Of a stretch of DNA of 64,000 nucleotides, positions 28,593 to 40,700 are shown in pieces. A program made the position numbers and the translations under genes. Numbering within the stretch: position 1 is the stretch's first letter; the number at the start of each line of letters is the position of its first letter. The notes under the pieces were generated by a model. The model saw only the letters and a program-made list of their open reading frames with translations. It had not been told where the DNA came from and made no database searches. This DNA is from Oikopleura dioica (taxonomy: Eukaryota > Chordata > Appendicularia > Copelata > Oikopleuridae): assembly GCA_907165135.1 (NCBI GenBank), contig OU015567.1:12157001-12221000 (forward strand), read 5' to 3'.

Positions 28593-30156
28593 TTTTTCTT
28601 CAGTTCGGAAAAAAAAAGGATTCCTTTAATTATTTCCTCGTTATTTTCTAAAAAGATCTTCCTCGATGAAACTCGTCGTTATTCGCGCAATAGAGCGCCG
28701 CGTAGTGGCGCTGTTGGATAATTCAAAGAAAGGGAAGCACGCTGGGAATCTGAGACGCGTGTTCTGTCGAGTGGCTTATCTTTATGGCGAACTCGCGAAG
28801 GAAAAAGTGCTCTTTTCAGAATTGTCAAAGGAATACTGCACATGACATTCGGGAGAACTTTTGGGCGGATTCTCTACGTAGAAACATTCTGAAACGATTG
28901 TAACTTCATCGTTAAATTCAAGGAAAAAAATATTAACTGAATTACTCGTATGCCAATTTTATAACTGATAAGGCTTAGAATAATGTTTACTAAAGGAATT
29001 TTGGCAGTTTCAAGAGAACAGTGGGGACGATAAATACTGAAGAAGTCAACCTTGCCTCCAGTGACTCAAGAAAGAGGGGTGGGAAGTAAAACGACGCCTG
29101 GAGGCAAGTGGTTCCCACAATCGGGGCACAATGCTCGAGGGCCAGCTACCTCTGACACAAGAGCGAGCTCTGATCAGCCGACCTTCAAGGGCCAGATTAT
29201 CATAAACAAATTTCCTCTTTCGACTTTTATGTCTCTCTATCACGAGCTCTGGAGCTCGAGCTATGATACAGGCACGCAAATGTGTCTTTTTTTCTGTTAA
29301 AACCGTTATGGTAATTATTGGCGAATAAAAAAAGGAGATCATTTGATAATTTCCGTGCGACTTCCGGTCGATCAAATTATGGCTATAAGCTGCCAATTGT
29401 CGTCGCAAAGTATGGCGGGTGAGCGGGATTTTCCTCACTATGAAGCGGATAATCCGCTGACATTTCCGCAATCTCCTTGATTTATCTGCTTTTTCTTCCG
29501 TAAAATAAACTTTCTGGTATTCAAAATGATTATTTTGAAATGTCATTCTATAAACTCGGCACAGTAGCTTGCTGAGTAATAGAAATAAGCTGAGTGCTTT
29601 TAACAAGTTTGTATCTTTTGAAGATACTCTTTTTTCTTCGTTACAGTAATTGTCCTTCATTATACCTTCCTGGGAGCCAGTTAAAAAACGTTTAAACCAG
29701 CAGATAATGGTTTTACAAGTTCTTAAACGCGAGACACGTTCCCGCGGCCATTAAGGGTAGTTTCTAGTTTACTCAGCGCCGCCGCCGGCCCGTCGCAAGA
29801 GCCCTGGGAGCACGAGTGTGCGGCAGACTCGCGACACTTAACACGCCTGGGGGCGGTTCACCATCAATAACATTATCGCAATGTTCCCAGGCATTGTTAG
29901 GCACCCGTGTTTGGCCAAGAATGGGGCTGATTTATGTGAGAGCCCATTCGCCGAACGGCCGCGGGCGAGTGCGACGACAACAACTTTGGGCGGAAATCGA
30001 ATCATTTGTTATTTTGTGATTCTTTCCACTAAAATCTACGTCAAGCTTTTTTGTTAGAAAAAAAGTATGACAGACGAAAAATTCCTCGAGTCTGAAAAAC
30101 TCGTTTGAAGTCATCGTTTCCGCAAATTATCTTCTGAAGTTGTTGGCTTTTTGTAG
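28593..30156. other. Intergenic stretch without recognised genes
   Basis: Upstream of the HES gene. It contains GC-rich patches (29760-29830 and 29930-29990) and a short palindrome of GAGCTC units near 29240-29260, but no domain or splice-bounded coding that I can support. Confidence 0.45.
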
Positions 30157-30473
30157 CGCAACAAGGACTCGCGGCTTCCGGATTTATGGTGGAGCGAGTT
30201 TCAAAGAGTGCCGGAAGAATCGTCGGAAAAGTCATCTGTCAAGGGTGACACGCTTTTTACTCTGTTGATATTTAGGTGCCTATTTCCAGCGCGCATCATG
30301 CCTACCTCCACGTCAATCAAAGCCAGGCGTTTTTCGGCGAGCTCGAGTCAGACCTAAAGTACTCCCTCGAGATAACCACGAGCGTGGGAAGGCCTTCAAA
30401 ACTGCTCATCCGTCAAAAGGACGTCGACATTTCTGGACTGAAACGACTCCTCCATGTTCTCAAATATAAATAG
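30157..30473 (+). CDS. Last two exons of an unrecognised gene
   Basis: The final exon 30276-30473 is open from an acceptor (GATATTTAG) to a TAG and reads VPISSAHHAYLHVNQSQAFF, then SLEITTSVGRPSKLLIRQKD, ending LKRLLHVLKYK. The preceding exon starts after TTTTTGTAG at 30157. The frame that gives the most protein-like product requires a GG-AG intron (exon end AAG at 30243), while a GT donor one base later gives a different, less convincing frame. No family is recognised and upstream exons were not found. Confidence 0.4.
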
Positions 30474-31549
30474 ACGCTAAAACAACAAATAATCTGATTT
30501 ATATCAGTAATTGATCTAAAAACTTTAAACTCATCTTTAGCTACCGATATTTATTCCCTTGTTCTATGGAGTCATCAAAATTTGGATGAAATCAAGGAAG
30601 ACGATTTTCGAAAAATCAATCCACTAAACCGCCACTATGGCTCCTTATCCACGCGCGTCGTCCTTTCAAGTCCTGTTGGTTTTATAGCCAATTATCGTAT
30701 TTTAAAAAAGAACTTCCTTGAAAATTGTCGGAAGATAGAAGGCAGTGATCACGCGTGTGCGCCGCGCCGTCGCCAGCTGACAGCTCTGTCCGCTTTGTGC
30801 GTCTCCGGAGTAGCACTTTTTTCGTAAAGGCGAAAACGATTTACGCTGATTTATTGCACCCGCAAAATTACACCCGAAAAAGTGCCGGAAGCTCAAGCTC
30901 CCTGTGGAAGATGACGCGGAGACGCCTGCTCCCTAGATTAACTGAAAAATGTCACAACTGTCGGAATGGATTTGAAGCAGATTTCGATCATCTTCTTCTT
31001 CCTCTTGAAAATGCTAAGGTTGGGAAAAGTCGGATCTGAACGCAATAATGTTTTCAATGAAAAAAATATTGGCTGTTATATACGGCCTTGAATCCGTGGG
31101 AGCAGACTTCGTCGTAAGGACAGCTCGTTTTCTTTTTACAGAGCTCATTACAGAAGTGAGCAGATACTAAAAGTACGATTTGAAACGTCATTCTCACTTT
31201 CAAATTGAAAGTTTTTATATTCAAGTTTATTATTTGAAAAAAAAATTAATAAAGCCAATTTATTTAACTCCAATTATTCAAGTACAAGAAATGATATTTG
31301 AAATTGTTGAATCTTTCAAAAATTTAACGACCACCTGTCAAGCTCATCTTTTCAAAAACTCTTTGTCTCATTATTGAGGACATAAAAATATTTTCCTTCG
31401 TCACAATTATCGAAGAAAATCGAGTTATCAAAGCTCTGGGGAAAACGGCAATGACTGAGGACTTGGCACGCGTATACTGAAATTAATCGATCGACCTCGG
31501 TGGAAAGAGAGAAATCAGCCACGTTATGGCCCACGTATGAGTTTCGGGG
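30474..31549. other. Stretch without recognised genes
   Basis: Short open frames on both strands show no domains. The last part presumably holds the promoter or trans-splice site of the coiled-coil gene starting at 31550. Confidence 0.4.
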
Positions 31550-33597
31550 ATGAGCTCGAAAGAAGTGAGAAAACTTATTCCGTATGAGTCCGCCAGTTTG
31601 AGGATTGAGAGAAGAGGCGATTTTGAAAAGGAGAGAAGGTTTTCTAGGAGAAGAATACGATGCGATAGTGACAGGTCGATTGTACCAATCGTCATTTGTA
31701 ACAAGTCAGAAACGCACATGGGCGACACCGACTTGGAATCACTAAGTTCAGCAAGGTAAAGAGATTAACTGGGCTTGAGGACGTGTTTTTGTATCCATTC
31801 CTTCTTTTAGCATCTGTCAAGATGAAAACATCCTGCTTGATTACGAAGAAAAGATTAGAACTCTCGAAGACCGTCTTTTCGAAGAACAGTCTAAAATCTC
31901 AGCCTTGCTTTCTGAAAATACATCGCTCAAGGAGATATTTAAGCAAGTTCTTGAGGACAAGATCGCAGCAGAAAATGAGCTGGACATTTTGAAACTTGAA
32001 AACGAACGGGTCAAGTTTTCACTTAACGAAAAAGACGACGAAGTTGAAAAGCTCAAAAGTGACTCAGCCAGAGACGATTCTAGAGAAAAGATACTAGAGC
32101 TTGAAGAGGAGCTGGTAAAAGTCTACGGCAAACTTGTCGAAGTCAACGACGAAAGAGACTTTTTCAAAAATCTCTTCGAGTCGCTTTCAACTGAAAAATC
32201 TTCTGAAAACTCGAAAGATGCTCTGAATCAAAAAGAATTGAAACTTGTGACTGAAAAATTCGAAGAGCAAAAAGAGCTAGCCTTCAATCGTTCAGAAAAT
32301 TTGGAGAAAATATCAGTAGAAGCAGAGAGCCTACGGAAAGAGAACAAAAATCTTAAGAGAATTTCATTCGAAAGCAAAATGTTGCTCAATCAACTGGGCA
32401 GAGAAAACGCAGAACTAAAGGACAATATCAGACAAAATCAAGAGAATCTCCTCGTTTTAAAGTCAACACAGCAAAATTGTGCAAAACTCGAGTCTGAAAT
32501 TCAAATCAAAAACGAAAACATCAAAAATCTATTAGATGAAAGTCATCTAGTAAAATCTAAAATGCAAAAAATTGAGCAAGAACTCGAAGAACTAAAAGAA
32601 GAAAGAGAGCAATTTTGCGAGAACTTCGAAATGGCGAAAAATGACCTGCTGATTTGCCGGAGAAGACTCAATAATAGAGAAGAAACAATTCTGGTCCAAA
32701 ATTTAAAGATTGATGCTCTTGAGGACATCGTTCGGAGATTTCCAGCACCTAAATCTAAATTTACCGTCAGTTCTCAAACACCTATCAATCAACTAGTCGA
32801 CTCAGAAGTGCAAACTGAAACAAATGCTTGCGAAGATCAAGATTTTCTTCCACCTGAAATTCATTTTCAACTTCCAGATCAACTCGAAGAAGACTTTGCT
32901 GAGTATCACGAGTACCCAGAAGAACACTTTATAGAAGAGGACGAATTCTCACAAGCAGCTGAATCTCAAGAGTCACCACCATTGCAAATGTCGAGCATCG
33001 AAGAAAGCATTCAACAGTACTTTGATGAATTTTGCGCTCCTGTTTCTCAAGAGCAGGATAGAGGATATCTACTTTCAAATCGAAATATTGCTAGCAGTAG
33101 GTCCTCATCGCGTATATCTGGGTCAACCCTGTGCTCCACCTCTGAAATGAAAGAGGAAGAAAGAAAATACCGTCGGAAGATTCGACAACTGGAAGTTGCT
33201 TTCAACAAAGCTATGAGTTCGAAAAGACGAAAAGCAGAGAAACTTCAAGGTAGGACTTCTCATAAGATATCTAAAACTCGTTTTAGCTTTGGAACACCGT
33301 CTTCTTTCAATTGCTCAAAATGACGAGAAGCTCAAGTTGGAGCTTGAAAAGTCACGTGATCAACTTCATGCATTAGAGATTTCTTCCGCCGTTAAAATTG
33401 AGTCAGTTCTGAATTCAAAAAGGGTGGAAATTGAAAAGATGCGAAAGCAGCACTACGAAGATAGAAGTAGACTTTTTCAGGCTGAAAAACATGCCTCAAG
33501 ATTATTGCGAAGAGCCAAAGATGCAGAGGAAAAAGTGGAAAAGTTCAAAAATCGAAATAACGCTGAAAAATCAGGAAGCGGGTTTTTTTCTTCGTGA
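31550..33597 (+). CDS. Long coiled-coil protein (centrosomal/cytoskeletal type)
   Basis: Three exons (31550-31755, 31811-33249, 33287-33597) give 651 residues in frame. The second intron is only 37 bp. Residues from about 80 to 360 are almost continuous heptad-rich coiled coil (KLVEVNDERDFFKNLFESLS, KMQKIEQELEELKEEREQF). A non-helical, acidic, proline- and serine-rich region follows (LPPEIHFQLPDQLEEDF, SSRSSSRISGSTL), then a second coiled coil to the end. It is rich in Glu, Lys and Ser. No enzymatic motif is seen. The architecture suits a centrosome, cilium or Golgi scaffold, but the family is not recognised. Confidence 0.75.
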
Positions 33598-33926
33598 TGA
33601 AGTTTCCAATAGTCTATTGGCAAAAGAATAGAAATGACCTGCGAGTAAGACATTCTTTCAGAGAAGCTTTCCTGCTTTCGTGCAAAACTTAAACTACTCG
33701 ATCGTCAAGTGGAAAGCTTCTCGACACCGAAGAATTCTCTTCCTTGATATCTGTCGAAAGAACAATCAATTAAAATTGTAACATAATTGGTAAGCAGTAC
33801 TGTCAATAATCACTGCTTTTCCTTCCATTATAAAGTTTTTGAAAGTTTATTGAAAATCTCGAATAAGAAAAAACGAGGTTGAATGGTACAGCCCAAAAAT
33901 CAAAATCAGGAAAATTTATACAGGAT

Positions 33927-34530
33927 CTATTTGGAAATGATTCTTTGTGCAGAGTTTGGAATATGATTATTATCCTTGTCGACAAGTTGTGTCTTGAATT
34001 TGGAAGTTTCTGGCATTTTGGAAAGGTTGCGGCAGATCTCTTCTATTTTTAGTTTTTTCGTCTTTTTCGTTTTGATATCATCTTGTATTTTTCTGAATTT
34101 GCATTTTCGAATAAATACTGAACACCCGTTTCCCGAATTTTCGGAGTATCCGAAAATTCGAATGGTATTTACGAACCTTTTATCAGCAGGCTTTACTGAA
34201 GTCCAATTGCTACTGAGCTTTCTCAGGGAGAGTCTTATCGTTTCATATTTTACAGGTTTTTCGAAGGTGAGTTCGCTCAGGTCGATTTTACTCGGCATGC
34301 CACATTTGCATGTTCCTTAATTTTTGCTTGAAATATCGGAATAAAGAAGGAACCCTGACCATCTGTTGTGCAGTACTTCACGATATCATCGGTGTTTCTT
34401 AGAATCGTTCCATCGGGAGCTCGGTAAACAACATGTCCTAATAGAAAATAGTAAAAGAGATTTAAAAATAATTCTTGCCTTGATCTCCATTACGTTCAAT
34501 ATCTTTCTTCAGCCCGGATATCAGTGTCAT
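33927..34530 (-). CDS. Small protein with a divergent MBD-like segment
   Basis: Three exons (34530-34479, 34437-34360, 34315-33927) add up to exactly 172 residues. The first intron is GC-AG (41 bp) and the second GT-AG (44 bp). Residues about 18-45 read VVYRAPDGTILRNTDDIVKY, close to the methyl-CpG-binding domain pattern (VxYRxPxGxxLRSxxEIxxY), followed by TCKCGMPSKIDLSELTFEKP, which fits the Cys and phenylalanine positions of MBDs. The rest is lysine-rich. It lies 170 bp downstream of CDC27 on the same strand and may be the second gene of its operon. The MBD call is from motif similarity only and DNA binding is not shown. Confidence 0.6.
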
Positions 34531-34700
34531 AATAAATTTCTCGTCATTCTACAAAATTATAATTAAAATCAACAAAGACTCGCCCGGTGAATCTATAATC
34601 TTTTATATTCCGGTGGAAACTGTCCTGAGATATGCAAGTGATGCAGTTATAGTTAAATGATTGAGTTATTATTTATTTTCTTTTTTGGCAGGGTGAGTGA

Positions 34701-37700
34701 CTAAAAATCATCATTGAGCAGATCTTCGAGGTTTTGAAGACTCGTGTCGGTCTCCATTTCGGACGTTTCAATCGCCGTCGGAGTTACAGAAATTGAAGAT
34801 TCCATCGATTGATCCCGCTCGTAGTTGGCAATGTCTGCCAGTTCTGATGAGTCGTGAGCTGAAAATTCAATTGAAACATGGGAAACATCAAAAGCTTCAC
34901 CTTTTTGCTTGTGATTTCCCTTTGGATCGAGCTGATTAGCAATTTGCATATGCTTGTTGCCAAGATATTTCTGCCCTAAATGATGGTATGCCTTTGCCAT
35001 GGTGTAATTGACAAGGGCCAGTTTGGGGTGAATCTTGTCAAGATGTATCAACTCGTTGAGCGCTTTCTGATAGTCGCCGAGGTTATAATACATGTTCGCT
35101 TTCATGAAGAGCGCGTTCGCTTGTGTTGGATCAAACTGCAGCGCCTAGAAACAAACGTACTATATGTAGGGATATCGCACAAATTTTCAGGTACCCAAAA
35201 AAGGGTCCATGCCAATTTTTAGATTGATGATTTAGTAGAACTTTGTACGAGGAGTTCAATGCTGCCAAAATCATCCCATAATAATGAGTCATTTTCGTAA
35301 AAATGACGTTCAAAGAGCTCATTTTTGGATCAGTACGAGAACTCTTATTCAGTAACGATTTTATATTTTTTCCTTATAGATATTGAGCTGAGAAATCTAA
35401 ATCTGCAAAAAAATTCACTGACGCACCTCGCGTTTTGAAAATATGAATTTTTAAAGTTTTCCGAGGTGAATTCTAAGCGGGGTTGCGTCATTTTGGAGGC
35501 GGCCGCCAGGGGGCGCGCGCGCTGCATGGCCAAGCTAGCCCGACTCACATTCTTTTCTCTTCACAATTTTATGCTATTTTTCATAAAATTGCATATTTCT
35601 GGAGCTTTTAAGATGATTTTTTTTCGATGAATAAGGATTTTAATTGATAATAAAAATATTTCATAAAAAATGAGTTTCTAATTATAAATTATAGCTTAAT
35701 TAGATAGTATTTTTCAATTTTTCACAGGTTAAGAATGAGTTTTATCATAAAACTTTTATGAAAATGAACCTAAAGTAACTCTCACGCAAAAGAAATTCCC
35801 CGCAACAAATTACGGCGTCGACGCTGATTGCTTGCGAATTCCGATTTCTTACATAAAATCAACTGACAGCAAGAGCCGAAAACCGAAGGTGCCGACAAAG
35901 CTTCACCTAACGAGTCGAATACTTTTTGTGAGTGAATGAAGGTCTTTACTGGAAGCTCGGTTTTTCCTACTATAAAGTCGAGTAAGACTACTTTCGGAAG
36001 CTATTTTAGAACATTTTCTATCGAATCAGTGGAGAAATCGTGCTACGTTTGATAGTGAGCTCGGAGATAAATGTAATTCCTGGAGCATTTGGTTTGTGAA
36101 TAACGAGCAGTATGGAGTCGATACTGTCAGTTCCTCCTTCAGACTTGAGCGTCAAAGTGTAAACGATTCCAAAAACCTTTGATTTCTACAATTTCTCCGA
36201 CATCATTTTTGACCGCTTAGGTAACTTTGGTACACATCTTTTTCGGCGATTTTTTTTTCGTCAGATGCTTGACCATTTTCTTTTGCAAATCGGACATTTT
36301 TGGATTCAACTGGAGAAAGCCCTGGCCGGGTGTTGGCGCTTTAGCCGCGGCGAGTGCGGCTATGTTGGCTTTTTGCGGCTATTCGGGCTTGTTTATCGGA
36401 GATGGAAGAACTTTGTTCTGGAGCGGGATTCTTTTGGGATTCGGCAGTAGGATCCGGGCATTTGAAATTTGCGAGGGCCGTTTCAGCCCCGTTCCTTCAT
36501 TTTTGAATTTAAGGGGCTTGACGGCCCTTCGGGCCGTTTCAGCCCCGTTCCTTCATTTTTGAATTTAAGGGCTTGACGGCCCTTCGGGCCGTTTCAGCCC
36601 CGTTCCTTCATTTTTGAATTTAAGGGCTTGACGGCCCTTCGGGCCGTTTCAGCCCCGTTCCTTCATTTTTGAATTTAAGGGCTTGACGGCCCTTCGGGCC
36701 GTTTCAGCCCCGTTCCTTCATTTTTGAATTTAAGGGGCTTGACGGCCCTTCGGGCCGTTTCAGCCCCGTTCCTTCATTTTTGAATTTAAGGGGCTTGACG
36801 GCCCTTCGGGCCGTTTCAGCCCCGTTCCTTCATTTTTGAATTTAAGGGGCTTGACGGCCCTTCGGGCCGTTTCAGCCCCGTTCCTTCATTTTTGAATTTA
36901 AGGGGCTTGACGGCCCTTCGGGCCGTTTCAGCCCCGTTCCTTCATTTTTGAATTTAAGGGGCTTGACGGCCCTTCGGGCCGTTTCAGCCCCGTTCCTTCA
37001 TTTTTGAATTTAAGGGGCTTGACGGCCCTTCGGGCCGTTTCAGCCCCGTTCCTTCATTTTTGAATTTAAGGGGCTTGACGGCCCTTCGGGCCGTTTCAGC
37101 CCCGTTCCTTCATTTTTGAATTTAAGGGGCTTGACGGCCCTTCGGGCCGTTTCAGCCCCGTTCCTTCATTTTTGAATTTAAGGGCTTGACGGCCCTTCGG
37201 GCCGTTTCAGCCCCGTTCCTTCATTTTTGAATTTAAGGGGCTTGACGGCCCTTCGGGCCGTTTCAGCCCCGTTCCTTCATTTTTGAATTTAAGGGCTTGA
37301 CGGCCCTTCGGGCCGTTTCAGCCCCGTTCCTTCATTTTTGAATTTAAGGGCTTGACGGCCCTTCGGGCCGTTTCAGCCCCGTTCCTTCATTTTTGAATTT
37401 AAGGGCTTGACGGCCCTTCGGGCCGTTTCAGCCCCGTTCCTTCATTTTGAATTTAAGGGGCTTGACGGCCCTTCGGGCCGTTTCAGCCCCGTTCCTTCAT
37501 TTTTGAATTTAAGGGCTTGACGGCCCTTCGGGCCGTTTCAGCCCCGTTCCTTCATTTTTGAATTTAAGGGGCTTGACGGCCCTTCGGGCCGTTTCAGCCC
37601 CGTTCCTTCATTTTTGAATTTAAGGGCTTGACGGCCCTTCGGGCCGTTTCAGCCCCGTTCCTTCATTTTTGAATTTAAGGGGCTTGACGGCCCTTCGGGC

Positions 37701-40700
37701 CGTTTCAGCCCCGTTCCTTCATTTTTGAATTTAAGGGGCTTGACGGCCCTTCGGGCCGTTTCAGCCCCGTTCCTTCATTTTTGAATTTAAGGGGCTTGAC
37801 GGCCCTTCGGGCCGTTTCAGCCCCGTTCCTTCATTTTTGAATTTAAGGGGCTTGACGGCCCTTCGGGCCGTTTCAGCCCCGTTCCTTCATTTTTGAATTT
37901 AAGGGGCTTGACGGCCCTTCGGGCCGTTTCAGCCCCGTTCCTTCATTTTTGAATTTAAGGGCTTGACGGCCCTTCGGGCCGTTTCAGCCCCGTTCCTTCA
38001 TTTTTGAATTTAAGGGGCTTGACGGCCCTTCGGGCCGTTTCAGCCCCGTTCCTTCATTTTTGAATTTAAGGGGCTTGACGGCCCTTCGGGCCGTTTCAGC
38101 CCCGTTCCTTCATTTTGAATTTAAGGGGCTTGACGGCCCTTCGGGCCGTTTCAGCCCCGTTCCTTCATTTTTGAATTTAAGGGCTTGACGGCCCTTCGGG
38201 CCGTTTCAGCCCCGTTCCTTCATTTTTGAATTTAAGGGGCTTGACGGCCCTTCGGGCCGTTTCAGCCCCGTTCCTTCATTTTTGAATTTAAGGGGCTTGA
38301 CGGCCCTTCGGGCCGTTTCAGCCCCGTTCCTTCATTTTTGAATTTAAGGGCTTGACGGCCCTTCGGGCCGTTTCAGCCCCGTTCCTTCATTTTTGAATTT
38401 AAGGGGCTTGACGGCCCTTCGGGCCGTTTCAGCCCCGTTCCTTCATTTTTGAATTTAAGGGCTTGACGGCCCTTCGGGCCGTTTCAGCCCCGTTCCTTCA
38501 TTTTGAATTTAAGGGCTTGACGGCCCTTCGGGCCGTTTCAGCCCCGTTCCTTCATTTTTGAATTTAAGGGGCTTGACGGCCCTTCGGGCCGTTTCAGCCC
38601 CGTTCCTTCATTTTTGAATTTAAGGGCTTGACGGCCCTTCGGGCCGTTTCAGCCCCGTTCCTTCATTTTTGAATTTAAGGGGCTTGACGGCCCTTCGGGC
38701 CGTTTCAGCCCCGTTCCTTCATTTTTGAATTTAAGGGGCTTGACGGCCCTTCGGGCCGTTTCAGCCCCGTTCCTTCATTTTTGAATTTAAGGGGCTTGAC
38801 GGCCCTTCGGGCCGTTTCAGCCCCGTTCCTTCATTTTTGAATTTAAGGGCTTGACGGCCCTTCGGGCCGTTTCAGCCCCGTTCCTTCATTTTTGAATTTA
38901 AGGGGCTTGACGGCCCTTCGGGCCGTTTCAGCCCCGTTCCTTCATTTTTGAATTTAAGGGCTTGACGGCCCTTCGGGCCGTTTCAGCCCCGTTCCTTCAT
39001 TTTTGAATTTAAGGGCTTGACGGCCCTTCGGGCCGTTTCAGCCCCGTTCCTTCATTTTTGAATTTAAGGGGCTTGACGGCCCTTCGGGCCGTTTCAGCCC
39101 CGTTCCTTCATTTTTGAATTTAAGGGGCTTGACGGCCCTTCGGGCCGTTTCAGCCCCGTTCCTTCATTTTTGAATTTAAGGGCTTGACGGCCCTTCGGGC
39201 CGTTTCAGCCCCGTTCCTTCATTTTTGAATTTAAGGGGCTTGACGGCCCTTCGGGCCGTTTCAGCCCCGTTCCTTCATTTTTGAATTTAAGGGGCTTGAC
39301 GGCCCTTCGGGCCGTTTCAGCCCCGTTCCTTCATTTTTGAATTTAAGGGGCTTGACGGCCCTTCGGGCCGTTTCAGCCCCGTTCCTTCATTTTGAATTTA
39401 AGGGCTTGACGGCCCTTCGGGCCGTTTCAGCCCCGTTCCTTCATTTTTGAATTTAAGGGCTTGACGGCCCTTCGGGCCGTTTCAGCCCCGTTCCTTCATT
39501 TTTGAATTTAAGGGCTTGACGGCCCTTCGGGCCGTTTCAGCCCCGTTCCTTCATTTTTGAATTTAAGGGGCTTGACGGCCCTTCGGGCCGTTTCAGCCCC
39601 GTTCCTTCATTTTTGAATTTAAGGGGCTTGACGGCCCTTCGGGCCGTTTCAGCCCCGTTCCTTCATTTTTGAATTTAAGGGGCTTGACGGCCCTTCGGGC
39701 CGTTTCAGCCCCGTTCCTTCATTTTTGAATTTAAGGGGCTTGACGGCCCTTCGGGCCGTTTCAGCCCCGTTCCTTCATTTTTGAATTTAAGGGGCTTGAC
39801 GGCCCTTCGGGCCGTTTCAGCCCCGTTCCTTCATTTTTGAATTTAAGGGGCTTGACGGCCCTTCGGGCCGTTTCAGCCCCGTTCCTTCATTTTGAATTTA
39901 AGGGGCTTGACGGCCCTTCGGGCCGTTTCAGCCCCGTTCCTTCATTTTTGAATTTAAGGGGCTTGACGGCCCTTCGGGCCGTTTCAGCCCCGTTCCTTCA
40001 TTTTTGAATTTAAGGGGCTTGACGGCCCTTCGGGCCGTTTCAGCCCCGTTCCTTCATTTTTGAATTTAAGGGGCTTGACGGCCCTTCGGGCCGTTTCAGC
40101 CCCGTTCCTTCATTTTTGAATTTAAGGGCTTGACGGCCCTTCGGGCCGTTTCAGCCCCGTTCCTTCATTTTTGAATTTAAGGGGCTTGACGGCCCTTCGG
40201 GCCGTTTCAGCCCCGTTCCTTCATTTTTGAATTTAAGGGGCTTGACGGCCCTTCGGGCCGTTTCAGCCCCGTTCCTTCATTTTTGAATTTAAGGGGCTTG
40301 ACGGCCCTTCGGGCCGTTTCAGCCCCGTTCCTTCATTTTTGAATTTAAGGGGCTTGACAAAGGCTTGGAACTCTGAATTGATCAATCTCAGTTTTGTCCC
40401 CAACCCCGCCCACACCCATTGTTTTAAAAATTCATATTATTTAAGCTCTTTTCTTTTGTTATGGTTTTGTTCTACCCGCCGATCTAGAAGGATAGATGCA
40501 ATATTTTTCGCTTCTTCGGAGCAAAATGAGCTGCGTCTCGTGTTATCAAAGTCTCAGAGACAGAAAATCTTGAGATTTACTGGATGTTAGATTTTCTGGA
40601 AAAGGCGATTTTCTGGAACTTCTTGAAAATCGTATATTCCAGAAAATCTAACTTCCAGAAAATCGCCTCTCTCGGCGCCAATCGGCCAACGACTCCGCCA

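Noticed and set aside
29046-29660. 204-codon open frame on the minus strand upstream of HES
   Set aside because: Arginine/serine/histidine-rich reading with no recognisable motif; looks like a frame opened by base composition.
36470-40360. CRISPR array
   Set aside because: Units are contiguous tandem repeats without unique spacers, in a eukaryotic intron; it is a satellite.
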